DNA of 55,586 nucleotides from a virus. The notes below the pieces were generated by a model that was given only the letters and a program-made list of their open reading frames with translations, did no database searches and was not told the DNA's origin. The translations under genes and the position numbers were made by a program. The stretch covers positions 1-55,586 of the IMG/VR virus record IMGVR_UViG_3300017917_005112; one strand, written 5' to 3'. Each line of letters opens with the position of its first letter. Positions within the stretch are counted from its first letter, which is position 1. Shown in pieces: positions 1 through 7,984 of this stretch.

Positions 1-705
1 ACCACACCAACTCCAAGCCCAACACCAACTCCAAGCCCAACACCAACTCCAAGCCCAACACCAACTCCAAGCCCAACACCAAGTTCAGGCGAATGTTTCC
101 TTTATACTTGCGTGTATAAATGTGTTGGTGGACTTTGGATGATATTTACTAATGCTTGTGGTGATGCGCCTATTGAAGGTGGTTGTCGTTGTCCAACAGA
201 ATCAGCCCCAAGTGGTCCTTGTCAAAATAATCAAACTGTTGCGTTAGGATGTGTTCCAACAGGAGGAGGAGGAGGACAACCATTTGCTCCTCAAAATCAT
301 GATATTGTTTCTAAGTTAACTATAAACAACAACAGAAATAAATATTTAGACGAAAATGACAATTCAAATATAACAATAATTGAAGATAAAAATAATAAAT
401 CATTGATTATTACAGAAAAACCAAAAACAGAAGAATTAAAGATAATAAATCATAATAATAGAAACAATATGATAACAATTAAAAAAGAAAAAAACGATGA
501 ATATGTAAACTTCACTCCTATAAATCTTGGTTTAAAAGATGATATAAATTTTGATATTACAAAACCAGTAGATATTCAAATTGATGTTCCAAAAGAAGAA
601 ACAAATATTGGTGATAACATAAGAAAATTAGAAGAGATTAAGAAAAAATTGTCATTCGATCAAATACCAAAGGAAGAAAAAATAAATTCACCTCTAAGTG
701 AATAG
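1..705 (+). CDS. Virion-type protein with Pro-Thr-Ser linker (5' partial)
   Basis: The frame is open from the left edge, so the gene is cut by the window start; a GTG at 112 is internal. The first ~27 residues are a TPTPSP repeat, then a Cys-rich stretch (about residues 31-84, with C-x3-C and GGCRC motifs) ending in a poly-Gly turn (GGGGG). The remaining ~120 residues are hydrophilic, Lys/Asn/Glu-rich and probably extended. A Pro-Thr linker joining domains is common in phage adhesins and fibres and in secreted enzymes, but no known domain is recognised. It is followed by the gene at 707 with a tight junction, suggesting co-transcription. Function is inferred only as a structural or surface-exposed protein. 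Confidence 0.6.
   Translation, partial: TTPTPSPTPTPSPTPTPSPTPTPSPTPSSGECFLYTCVYKCVGGLWMIFTNACGDAPIEGGCRCPTESAPSGPCQNNQTVALGCVPTGGGGGQPFAPQNHDIVSKLTINNNRNKYLDENDNSNITIIEDKNNKSLIITEKPKTEELKIINHNNRNNMITIKKEKNDEYVNFTPINLGLKDDINFDITKPVDIQIDVPKEETNIGDNIRKLEEIKKKLSFDQIPKEEKINSPLSE
7..78 (+). repeat. 18-bp tandem repeat, 4 copies
   Basis: Four perfect copies of CCAACTCCAAGCCCAACA run from 7 to 78 and encode the TPTPSP linker of the partial gene. It probably continues left of the window. Confidence 0.95.
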
Positions 706-706
706 T

Positions 707-1597
707 ATGTCAAAAATAATTAATTATCAAGTAAACACTTCAGATAATTCAAAACTAGATATAACAATAAAAAATCATAAAAATTTGAATGATTATTTTT
801 ACACAACATCAAATTTATGGATTAGAAATTTTGCTAAGAAAAACTGTCTACCAAAAGATATTAATTATTTGTATCAGAAAAAAGAAATTGATATGCTTTT
901 AAAGAACGAAATAGAGAATAAAAAAGCCCACTATACAGATTTTTTTACTGAAAATTTTAAATATAGAAAAGCAATTATTATTTCAGATGGATTTGGTTGG
1001 GACAAAAACAAATTTTTCATTGATGATTTGCCAGAAGATATTGCAATAATAACAATACATGGTGCTTGTAGATTTTGGACAAACGATAGATTGCCTAATT
1101 TTTATTTGCTTACTAATCCATATGAAAATTCAACAAATCTATTTTTTCCTAATGAAGTCTTTCCATTTTTAATTGCAAGCAATAGAGCATCATCAAGATT
1201 TTTAGAGCGATGGCCAAATAATAAGTATACATATAATTCAACTCCAGATGAATATTACGAAAGTTCTGTAAGTAAAGGTAGTAGTTTTTATGTTGACGAG
1301 TATAGAAATGCTGTGGCAGCTGCAATAAACCTAGCTTATTACATGAATGTAGAAGACTTGGCACTTTGCTATCCAATAGATGCTTACAAAGATTACAGAG
1401 AAGGAACTACTAGGTACGGCGATGCATTCATTTATCCACAACAGCAAATATCAGCGTCTATAATAGATGGTATGTTGTTTTGGTATAGGAATAATAATCC
1501 AGATTGTAAAATAATTTATTGTGGAATTGATAAAATATTACAATTTGCTGCATATGTATCAGAAGAAGAAATAGTTAAGGTCTTTCATGAACAGTAA
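707..1597 (+). CDS. DUF115 / MptE-like Rossmann protein (putative)
   Basis: About 296 residues. The centre has KAIIISDGFGWDKN, then a strand-turn region (AIITIHGACRFW) and PNFYLLTN, followed by SVSKGSSFYVDEYRNAVAAA and the strand ALCYPIDAYKDY. This order (candidate nucleotide-binding loop, 'where are you' strand, then a helix with a conserved polar start) resembles the DUF115/MAF-flag10 family, which acts in sugar attachment or in 6-hydroxymethylpterin phosphorylation. The match is from memory of the family and is moderate. ATG 707 is preferred to GTG 698, which overlaps the previous gene. It overlaps the next gene by 11 bp. Role is unproven; with the other sugar genes here, a glycan role is the better guess. 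Confidence 0.55.
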   Translation: MSKIINYQVNTSDNSKLDITIKNHKNLNDYFYTTSNLWIRNFAKKNCLPKDINYLYQKKEIDMLLKNEIENKKAHYTDFFTENFKYRKAIIISDGFGWDKNKFFIDDLPEDIAIITIHGACRFWTNDRLPNFYLLTNPYENSTNLFFPNEVFPFLIASNRASSRFLERWPNNKYTYNSTPDEYYESSVSKGSSFYVDEYRNAVAAAINLAYYMNVEDLALCYPIDAYKDYREGTTRYGDAFIYPQQQISASIIDGMLFWYRNNNPDCKIIYCGIDKILQFAAYVSEEEIVKVFHEQ

Positions 1598-1862
1598 TAA
1601 ATTTATAAATAACTTTCGCACATGGTTAAATCAACAATCAGAAAAATCAATAGATGAATTAATTGGGGCAGAAGTTTTTCCAACAATAACAACTAAAAAT
1701 TTTTGTGAAACTGTAGATGTTGTTAAAGGGAATATGATACTTGTTGCTAAATGTTTTAAAAATGAGGGTGGAGTAGTTGAATCAATTTGTGATAATCAAG
1801 CATTAGTAAATTGTAGAAAAGGTACATTTTATATCGACACAAGAGACATAAAAAAAAGCTAA
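1587..1862 (+). CDS. Small protein with capsid-targeting-like N-terminus
   Basis: 91 residues. After a short extension the N-terminus reads NNFRTWLNQQSEKSIDE, which fits the F-x-x-W-L plus hydrophobic-x-Glu tag seen throughout the right half of the window (candidate cleavage after SIDE). The rest (VVKGNMILVAKCFKNEGG, ALVNCRKGTFYI) alternates hydrophobic and polar residues like a small beta-barrel. It starts inside the end of the previous gene (11-bp overlap), so translation is probably coupled. Function unknown; possibly a packaged internal head protein. Confidence 0.6.
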   Translation: MNSNKFINNFRTWLNQQSEKSIDELIGAEVFPTITTKNFCETVDVVKGNMILVAKCFKNEGGVVESICDNQALVNCRKGTFYIDTRDIKKS

Positions 1863-1885
1863 CCGATATTTAAATCGGTTAGCTT
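1856..1885 (-). terminator. Intrinsic terminator between convergent genes
   Basis: A perfect 12-bp inverted repeat AAGCTAACCGAT / ATCGGTTAGCTT with a 6-nt loop. On the minus strand it is followed by a run of T (1851-1855), so it serves the minus-strand gene at 1904-2422. The T tract on the plus side is absent, so plus-strand use is less certain. It overlaps the last codons of the plus-strand gene. Confidence 0.85.
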
Positions 1886-1903
1886 GATTATGAAAATCTG
1901 TAA

Positions 1904-2422
1904 TTATTTTTGGTTTTGTATTGCTGGTTGTTGATCATTGATTGCTTTTGGTTCAGTTTTTGGTTTTTCACTTGATTTAGAATCTTTTTTATTCGCAGCT
2001 GGGAAGATTGTACCATCAACTGACTGTGGTGCATTTTTAGCTGTGCAGTTACCATCTTCAGTTGCTTTGTGGTAGCCTTGTTCATATGCAGATGCTATTT
2101 GTTGTTCTGATGTATTGTTGCCAGCATAGTAACCGCTGTGCCAAATCGCGGTATATTCGTTGCCTTCAGGAAGTTGCATATTGTTAATAACGGCTAACAT
2201 ACCTTCAATTTTACCTTGACCTTTAATTGTTTCCATGTTGTTATTTCGCACATCTGAAATAGCGTTCCATAAGTTTTCGTTTAGTTGGTCACTATTGATT
2301 CTACTTCTTTCAATAGCACAGTCACGCAGAAATTCTAGTTTTTTAATTTGATTGTATTGATAAATGTTGAAACCAAAAAGCAAAGCAAGAAAAACTCCAC
2401 CAGCAACGATCTTAGTGTTCAT
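1904..2422 (-). CDS. Single-pass membrane protein, unknown
   Basis: About 172 residues. Residues ~5-22 (KIVAGGVFLALLFGFNIY) form one transmembrane helix or uncleaved signal anchor. Then comes a helical segment, a middle part with IWHSGYYAGNNTSEQ, and a Lys/Pro/Ser/Gln-rich tail. The start at 2422 is chosen because GGAG lies 7 nt before that ATG; an upstream in-frame ATG at 2437 overlaps the GGAG itself. The topology (short N-inside, long outside domain) would fit a membrane-bound lysis or superinfection protein, but nothing specific is recognised. It is followed by the hairpin at 1856. Confidence 0.65.
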   Translation of the reverse strand: MNTKIVAGGVFLALLFGFNIYQYNQIKKLEFLRDCAIERSRINSDQLNENLWNAISDVRNNNMETIKGQGKIEGMLAVINNMQLPEGNEYTAIWHSGYYAGNNTSEQQIASAYEQGYHKATEDGNCTAKNAPQSVDGTIFPAANKKDSKSSEKPKTEPKAINDQQPAIQNQK

Positions 2423-2483
2423 AAGAACTCCATTCAAAAGGTTATACCACCCATGTCCACGATCAAGATAAGTTAAGCAGAAT

Positions 2484-2657
2484 CTAATTGCAAGTATTTT
2501 TTCCAGAATTTTTCTTATTCATCAAAATAGATATAATTTCTTCAATTATAATTTCACTTACTAAGTCATTTTTACCTAGACTTAGACTAAGGTTCAGTAT
2601 AGCTTTATCAATCTCTGTTTGATCTAGATTTGAATTATTTTCATTAGGAGTTTTCAA
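2484..2657 (-). CDS. Small acidic protein, start uncertain
   Basis: About 57 residues from a TTG at 2657. The interior (ILNLSLSLGKNDLVSE, then IIIEEIISILMNKK) looks like a real helical protein and no other gene occupies 2484-2656. The frame is open up to an ATG at 2693, but that would overlap the plus-strand gene starting at 2657 by 37 bp. An AAGG lies upstream of the TTG. Function unknown. Confidence 0.35.
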   Translation of the reverse strand: MKTPNENNSNLDQTEIDKAILNLSLSLGKNDLVSEIIIEEIISILMNKKNSGKNTCN

Positions 2658-3271
2658 TGAGCAAAAGCCTTTCTCAAGTAAGAAAAATATCAAAAAATTA
2701 TTGTATTTACATTCTCAAAAATATGTACGACAGAGTGTATCAATTAAATTTATTAAAAAATAATTTTAAATCTAAATTTGATGGTTTGAATATTAAATTT
2801 GCAGTTCCAAGTGAGTGTAAAGAATTCTTTAATTTAGATGATGATTTTATTACACTTGAAAATCTCGAAAAAGATCGAGATAATTTTATGGTTTGCGAAG
2901 AACTGAAACATGAACCTAAAAAAAACTTATTAGAAGATTATTGTCTGAAAAATGGTATTTCAGTAGAAGTAAACAGAGAAAAACCATATGGTTCTGGCTC
3001 TGAAATAGTTGTTTTTACAAATTCAAAGAATTCTAATTATAATTTGACTGAAATACAAATGGAAAAAATTAGAAGGATATTTGGTGTCACACTCACAATT
3101 AATCCTGAAGATTTTTTAATAAATCCAAGAGGCAAATTTGTTGTAGGTTGTGAGTGTTGGCAAATTTTTTATTCAGCACAAAAAAAATTACCTACATATA
3201 TAATAACTAATAATGAAGGACTTACATTATTTGAAAAAATGTTTCCTTTGCAAAAAAAATTAAATTTGTGA
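2657..3271 (+). CDS. Hypothetical protein
   Basis: 204 residues, preceded by TAGGAG 6 nt before the ATG, so the start is firm. Basic N-terminus, acidic middle, and a C-terminal half with PYGSGSEIVVFTNSKN and GKFVVGCECWQIFYSAQKK. No family recognised. It stands alone on the plus strand, with the next transcription unit starting at 3321 with its own strong ribosome site. Confidence 0.65.
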   Translation: MSKSLSQVRKISKNYCIYILKNMYDRVYQLNLLKNNFKSKFDGLNIKFAVPSECKEFFNLDDDFITLENLEKDRDNFMVCEELKHEPKKNLLEDYCLKNGISVEVNREKPYGSGSEIVVFTNSKNSNYNLTEIQMEKIRRIFGVTLTINPEDFLINPRGKFVVGCECWQIFYSAQKKLPTYIITNNEGLTLFEKMFPLQKKLNL

Positions 3272-3320
3272 ATATATACAGTGTAGATTATTAGCTAATA
3301 TCTATTATAGGAGATAAAAA

Positions 3321-3908
3321 ATGAGCGTATTTAAAGTAAAACTTAATCAAGGTGATCAGGGCAATTTGGATATTAATCCAGCTACTGGCCTTGAATTTAC
3401 CACTTCAGTTCAGAGAACCATGTATGTTGCTGGACCTAATGGCAAGATTCGTGAAGTTGTCGATGGTACAACTTTTACAGATTGCAATTATTGGAAAAGA
3501 TTTGCAGTTCCTGCTGTTTCTGCTGATTCTGCATTTATCGAAGTCCTTACTGATGACGGATCTGTTTACAGCGATATTCCTTCAGAAAATACTTATCCTG
3601 TAAGTACTTCCAAGACAGTAACTTCTGGTGAAGACTACGATGATAACTTTATTGACATCTTGGGCGATACTGGCAACTTTGCTGCTTTCGTTCAACTTAC
3701 CAATACAGGATCAACTAGCCCAGATGATGATGTTCTTGTACAACTCAATGGAACAGCTGTTTTCACTTTAGTTGCAGGCACCACCCAAGTATTCAATGCT
3801 GGCGATGTTGCTGTAACTTCAGTAGGCATAAAACCAGTCGCTTCTGGTTTCGTTGGCCCAGCCGTTGTAGATGTTCTTTATTCTGTTCTTTCTCAATGTA
3901 ACAGCTAA
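3321..3908 (+). CDS. Virion structural / decoration-like protein
   Basis: 195 residues, rich in Thr, Ser, Val, Gly and Asp and poor in Lys, unlike its neighbours. It is nearly all predicted beta, with an Ig-like C-terminal part (FVQLTNTGSTSPDDD, then VLVQLNGTAVFTLVAG). GC content and C-ending codons are higher than in the flanking genes, a pattern expected for a very abundant protein. It has a strong GGAGA site 6 nt before ATG and a strong terminator directly after, so it is a single-gene, high-output unit. Most likely a head decoration or tail-associated virion protein; the exact role cannot be read from sequence. Confidence 0.65.
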   Translation: MSVFKVKLNQGDQGNLDINPATGLEFTTSVQRTMYVAGPNGKIREVVDGTTFTDCNYWKRFAVPAVSADSAFIEVLTDDGSVYSDIPSENTYPVSTSKTVTSGEDYDDNFIDILGDTGNFAAFVQLTNTGSTSPDDDVLVQLNGTAVFTLVAGTTQVFNAGDVAVTSVGIKPVASGFVGPAVVDVLYSVLSQCNS

Positions 3909-3929
3909 CAAATAATATAACTTAAATTT

Positions 3930-3963
3930 AAGTTGCCCGATCATGTCGGGCAACTTTTTTTTT
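3930..3963 (+). terminator. Strong intrinsic terminator
   Basis: Stem AAGTTGCCCGA / TCGGGCAACTT with loop TCATG, followed by a run of nine T. It ends the highly expressed structural gene at 3321. Confidence 0.95.
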
Positions 3964-3976
3964 ACTAACTTATTTT

Positions 3977-4942
3977 GTGAAAGTATTCAATTTGCCACAA
4001 AGAAACCATTCAAGTGGAATAGGTAGTTACTACAAATCAAAAAATAATGTATGCATACTGAGGAAATCTGGAGGTTTAGGAGATTTATTACTAGCCAGAG
4101 TATTGTTTGAAAATTTAAAAAATCAATATCCTGAATTTAATTATACATTTGCTATTCCGAATTCTTATCAGGAACTTGGTAAAAATCATCCATATATCTC
4201 AAATGTTATTGATTATAATTCATATAATTCTGATGATTATGTAACAACTTTTGATATTACTACATGTTGTGCTAAATATGAATCAATAAATAGAATAGAT
4301 GCAGTTTTAAATCGTTGTGAAATATGGGCTAATCATATAGGTGTAAATATTGAAAAGTTTAACATGTTTTTACCTAATTTTATAAATAACAAACAAAAAT
4401 TTTATGAAAAACTAAAAATGCTAGGCTATAAAGATGGTCAAAAAATAGTAGCTTTTTCACCATATAGTGCTGTTCCTATTAGAAATCTTACTTCTGAAGT
4501 TATCAAAAACATTATTGAAGTTTTTTCTCATAAGGATATTTTTTTATTTGTTTTGAATCACATACCAATTTTAGAATTAAATTTTTTACCATTTATAAAA
4601 GGATTTAATTTTTTAGAAGTTATGTTGTATGTTCAATTATCAGATGCAATTATAACAACAGATACGGGTATTTTGCATTGTGCTGGAGGATATGAGAAAA
4701 ATACGATTGGTATTTTTAATTATACAAATGGCAAGGTTGTAGGTAAATTTTATAAAAATATGATATTGGTGCAAAAGAACAGTGATAATGACAAAGATTG
4801 GAAGTGTGGACCTTGCAATGATTATAATTTATGTAAATATCCCGTTGTTAATCACACATTAGAATGTGCAAGACAAATAAACAAAAAAATGATAGATGAA
4901 GCTGCTGTAAGACTTTATGAAAAATTGAGCATAAAACACTAA
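3977..4942 (+). CDS. GT9-like (ADP-heptose LPS transferase family) glycosyltransferase
   Basis: 321 residues from a GTG start. The N-terminal GGLGDLLLARVLFENLK matches the glycine-rich G-x-G-D-x-L loop of family 9 glycosyltransferases. The C-terminal LSDAIITTDTGILHCAGG matches the nucleotide-sugar site 'D-(S/T)-G-x-x-H-x-A' of the same GT-B fold. A Cys-rich tail (WKCGPCNDYNLCKYP) resembles the end of bacterial family members. The enzyme would transfer a sugar from a nucleotide donor; in a phage the target could be host LPS, DNA or a virion protein. It lies just after the 3930 terminator and is followed after 8 bp by a small gene of the actin-like operon. Confidence 0.7.
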   Translation: MKVFNLPQRNHSSGIGSYYKSKNNVCILRKSGGLGDLLLARVLFENLKNQYPEFNYTFAIPNSYQELGKNHPYISNVIDYNSYNSDDYVTTFDITTCCAKYESINRIDAVLNRCEIWANHIGVNIEKFNMFLPNFINNKQKFYEKLKMLGYKDGQKIVAFSPYSAVPIRNLTSEVIKNIIEVFSHKDIFLFVLNHIPILELNFLPFIKGFNFLEVMLYVQLSDAIITTDTGILHCAGGYEKNTIGIFNYTNGKVVGKFYKNMILVQKNSDNDKDWKCGPCNDYNLCKYPVVNHTLECARQINKKMIDEAAVRLYEKLSIKH

Positions 4943-4950
4943 ATTAATAT

Positions 4951-5199
4951 GTGGCGCAATTATTAAAACCATCTGATGTAAAAATTATAACTAAAGATGG
5001 TGAATTAGAAATAACATTGAAGCTTGAAATTAACATTAATGTTAATCAAAGTGATATTGTTGTAAAAAACTTATCATCAGATAGTAGGTCATCTGAAACT
5101 AAATTACAATCAAACAAAGATAGTAATGTTTCTTTTGAGATTCCTGATTTTGGGCCATCACCAAAATTGAAGTTTGGAAAGCAAGGGGGGAATGTATGA
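4951..5199 (+). CDS. Small protein upstream of actin-like ATPase
   Basis: 82 residues from GTG, with beta-rich N-terminus (ITKDGELEITLKLEINI) and a Ser/Lys-rich disordered tail ending DFGPSPKLKFG. Its stop overlaps the ATG of the actin-like gene (ATGA), so the two are translationally coupled. By position it could be an adaptor for the filament, but it does not resemble ParR, and no family is recognised. Confidence 0.55.
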   Translation: MAQLLKPSDVKIITKDGELEITLKLEININVNQSDIVVKNLSSDSRSSETKLQSNKDSNVSFEIPDFGPSPKLKFGKQGGNV

Positions 5200-6200
5200 G
5201 CATTGCAGTAGATTGTGGAACATATAATTTGGTTGCATGTAAAAGAGGCAAAAATGGAAAAGAGGAATATAAGCGTGAAGTAAACGCATTTATTGAGTTG
5301 CCTTTAGAAAATAGATTTGTTTTTAATATGATGAAAAATGCTGGTGTTCCATTAATTGAAAGAGATAATGTTGCATATGCATTAGGTGAAGCTGCAGTCA
5401 ATATGGCTTATACTATGGCAGCTTTAGAACTTAAAAGACCTATGCGAGATGGGTGTGTAAACCCAAAAGAAAAAGATGCTTTCCAAATTATGTCAATTAT
5501 GATACATTCTCTTATTGATCCAGTAACAAAGGATGGGGAAAGATTGTATTATAGCATACCTGCAAATGCTGTAAATCAAGAAACAGATGCTGATTATCAT
5601 AGCAAGATACTTGAAGCAATATTTAAGAGTTATCAATCAGAGGAAGGTTATAGAGTTGATGCCAGGCCAATTAATGAAGCATTGGCGTTGGTATATGCAG
5701 AATTAGCAAGCAAAGCATATACTGGTATTGGAATTTCATGCGGGTCTGGCATGGTAAATGTTTGTTATGCCATGTACGGAAATCCTATTTTCACTTTTGC
5801 TATTGTTAATTCAGGTGATTGGATAGATAAACAGTCAGCCAAAGCAACAGGAGAAAGTGTTGCTTTTATCAATAAAGAAAAAGAAAAGGTGGATTTATTA
5901 GCACCCCCTAGCAATCTTGTAGAAAGAGCTATAAACACTCAATATAGGCTGATGATTGAGAAAACTGTCAGTGGTATAAAAAACGGATTTTTGAATGCAA
6001 AATCAGCAGTTAAAACTAAAGATCCAATAGATGTTATTGTAGCTGGCGGAACTTCTTGTGCTAAAGGTTTTGACACATTATTTAAAGAATGTTTGTTGGA
6101 AGCAAAAATTGGTATTGATGTTGGTAGTGTTACAAGACCTAATGATGCATTATACAGTGTAGCCAAGGGATGCTTACTAGCTGCGGAGAACGCTGCATGA
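5196..6200 (+). CDS. Actin/Hsp70-fold ATPase (ParM/MreB-like)
   Basis: 334 residues with the full actin-superfamily motif set in order: phosphate-1 AVDCGTYNLV (residues 4-13), connect-1 INEALALVYAELA (~163-175), phosphate-2 GIGISCGSGMVNVCY (~182-196) and adenosine motif VIVAGGTSCAKGF (~283-295). Length fits ParM, Alp and phage actin homologues. It would bind and hydrolyse ATP and may polymerise to position DNA or replication centres, or act as a plasmid-like partition motor. It is the middle gene of a three-gene operon joined by ATGA overlaps on both sides. Whether it forms filaments cannot be told from sequence. Confidence 0.8.
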   Translation: MSIAVDCGTYNLVACKRGKNGKEEYKREVNAFIELPLENRFVFNMMKNAGVPLIERDNVAYALGEAAVNMAYTMAALELKRPMRDGCVNPKEKDAFQIMSIMIHSLIDPVTKDGERLYYSIPANAVNQETDADYHSKILEAIFKSYQSEEGYRVDARPINEALALVYAELASKAYTGIGISCGSGMVNVCYAMYGNPIFTFAIVNSGDWIDKQSAKATGESVAFINKEKEKVDLLAPPSNLVERAINTQYRLMIEKTVSGIKNGFLNAKSAVKTKDPIDVIVAGGTSCAKGFDTLFKECLLEAKIGIDVGSVTRPNDALYSVAKGCLLAAENAA

Positions 6201-6622
6201 TCAAGGAAATTAAAGATATAGGCATTGCTGCTTATTTAATATTACATGGATTTAAACTTTCACTTAAGAGAGATAAATTATTTGTTTTTGAAATAAAAAG
6301 TGAACAAGAAAAAGAATTTGAAGATCTCAAAGTTAGTTATTTAGCAAGTGAATTTCATCATTTTGATAGTTGTATCATGAGTCTGAAAAAATTAGAGGAT
6401 CACCCTTTTAATATAAATTCAAATTGTTTTACTTTTGACTTAGGTTGTGCTGCTTATCTCCTTTTACATAGATTTAGACTTTTGGGCAGAAAAGGTAAAT
6501 GTTTTTATTATGATGTAAGTAGTGATGAGGAAGAAGCTCAATTTAGAGATACAATTTATCAATATTCAAGTTCTGAGTTTCATGACTTTGACGCAAAATT
6601 GATGAGTATAAAAAAGATTTAA
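6197..6622 (+). CDS. Tandem DUF5659-like protein
   Basis: About 141 residues from the ATG at 6197 that overlaps the stop of the actin-like gene (ATGA). It contains two copies of a ~60-residue unit: DIGIAAYLILHGFKL...SEFHHFDSCIMSLKKL and DLGCAAYLLLHRFRL...SEFHDFDAKLMSIKKI. The 'aayLl-hgf' pattern is that of the small DUF5659 family, usually present once. Function is unknown. The coupling to the actin-like ATPase suggests a shared process. Its stop overlaps the stop of the convergent gene at 6619 by 4 bp. Confidence 0.65.
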   Translation: MIKEIKDIGIAAYLILHGFKLSLKRDKLFVFEIKSEQEKEFEDLKVSYLASEFHHFDSCIMSLKKLEDHPFNINSNCFTFDLGCAAYLLLHRFRLLGRKGKCFYYDVSSDEEEAQFRDTIYQYSSSEFHDFDAKLMSIKKI

Positions 6623-6975
6623 CTGAATTTTTTCATAAGTTCTTCAGCATCTTGTACACTTTCTGGGCTATTGTCTAGTTCTGAATCAAGAACTGCAATT
6701 ACATCATTTTGATTTTCGTTTTCTTCTTGAATTTCCTTTTCAGATACAACTTCTTCTTCAGAAATTGATATTAAGTGGTCAAAATTTATAAAATTTAATT
6801 TACCTTTGTAGCCATAATAAAATATACCATCATCAGTAACTTCATCTATAGTGCCAGTAAAATATAAAATATCTGTTTCTGGTGTGAAGAAATTACTTTT
6901 AGAATGATTCATTACAAAAAATGATACTGGTTTTCCTTTAAATTTTTCATAGATGATTTTTTTATTCTTCACCAT
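6619..6975 (-). CDS. Hypothetical protein with acidic tail
   Basis: 118 residues. The N-terminal ~70 residues (KGKPVSFFVMNHSKSN, then LYFTGTIDEVTDDGIFYYGY) look like a small beta-barrel; the last ~45 are Glu/Asn/Asp-rich and probably disordered. ATG 6975 overlaps the end of the primase gene (ATGGTGA), with GAGG a few bases before. Acidic-tailed small barrels in phages are often single-stranded-DNA-binding or partner-binding proteins; the primase link makes this plausible but unproven. Confidence 0.6.
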   Translation of the reverse strand: MVKNKKIIYEKFKGKPVSFFVMNHSKSNFFTPETDILYFTGTIDEVTDDGIFYYGYKGKLNFINFDHLISISEEEVVSEKEIQEENENQNDVIAVLDSELDNSPESVQDAEELMKKFS

Positions 6976-7931
6976 GTTTCTTCCTCAGTCTTGTTGATGT
7001 ATGCTTTTAGTACTGCCTGGCCATGTTTAACAAGAAACTCATTCCAATCTTTAATAGATTCAGGTGGACATACTTTTGAAACAGTGCATCCAAATTTCTC
7101 AAGAATTTTTCTACATGCCTCTATTGAACTTTTACCAGCTTCATCATTATCAAATGCAAGACAAATCTTCCTATTTGATAATATAGTTGCCTGAATAATT
7201 GAAACAAATTTACCACCAACAGCACAACCACAAAAACCTGATATATTTAATGAAACTGCATCAAACTCTCCTTCACATAAATATACTTTTTCTCCATTAG
7301 TAAACCAATTCTGTATAAAAACTACATCTGACTTGCCAACACCAATTTCTTTGGACGGACCTAAATATCTTAAATTTGTTTGATATATTGCCCTTCCGTT
7401 GTAGTAAATTAAATTTCTGTTTTGGTCATAGTACGGAATTAAAATTCTATTTTTATACTTATCTTTTGTTCCTAAATAAAAATATTCAGGAGGTATGCTT
7501 CTCGCGCTTAAATAGTTTTTAATTAAATTCTTTTGATAATTATCGCATGAATCGTACGATAAACAACCTTCTGGAAATTCAAGTACTTTAAAAGTGTCTT
7601 GCGGTAAAATATTTGAAACTTCTTCGTCATCATAAAAATCAATATGTTCTTTTGGTCTAACTCGTTCGCTAAGTCCAAGAATTTCCAGTGCATCCAAAAA
7701 ACTACAACTCTCAACTTCTCTGACTAAACTTACAAGTGTTCCTCTATGATTAGATTTCCAGCATTGATACACTCCAAATTTTATTTTTGATTTGCCTCCA
7801 CTAAGATTACAATACAAATGATGATTGCTATCTTCTTTCCAAATTGAATTGAATCTTATTTCATGTCCAGCTTCAATATGAGTACCCAATCTTTTTTTTG
7901 CCCATTCAAGAAATTTGGTTTTGTCAATCAT
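6969..7931 (-). CDS. DnaG-type DNA primase (toprim domain)
   Basis: About 320 residues. The N-terminal part has a degenerate zinc-ribbon-like segment (HLYCNLSGGKSK, then VYQCWKSNHRGTLVSLV). The toprim domain follows: VYLCEGEFDAVSL with the catalytic Glu, and KICLAFDNDEAGKSS with the metal-binding D-x-D. This is the arrangement of small phage primases that make RNA primers for the lagging strand. It lacks a helicase domain. ATG 7931 is preferred to TTG 7943 because a GGA lies 8 nt before it. Downstream the small acidic-tailed gene overlaps. The divergent nuclease gene at 7985 shares the 50-bp promoter space. Confidence 0.8.
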   Translation of the reverse strand: MIDKTKFLEWAKKRLGTHIEAGHEIRFNSIWKEDSNHHLYCNLSGGKSKIKFGVYQCWKSNHRGTLVSLVREVESCSFLDALEILGLSERVRPKEHIDFYDDEEVSNILPQDTFKVLEFPEGCLSYDSCDNYQKNLIKNYLSARSIPPEYFYLGTKDKYKNRILIPYYDQNRNLIYYNGRAIYQTNLRYLGPSKEIGVGKSDVVFIQNWFTNGEKVYLCEGEFDAVSLNISGFCGCAVGGKFVSIIQATILSNRKICLAFDNDEAGKSSIEACRKILEKFGCTVSKVCPPESIKDWNEFLVKHGQAVLKAYINKTEEETW

Positions 7932-7984
7932 AGTAATTTCCAATCACTATATTAATATAACACAAAAAAAAGATTGGAGCAAGA

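Noticed and set aside
1149-1376. Minus-strand frame inside the DUF115-like gene
   Set aside because: Shadow frame; the plus strand has the recognisable motifs.
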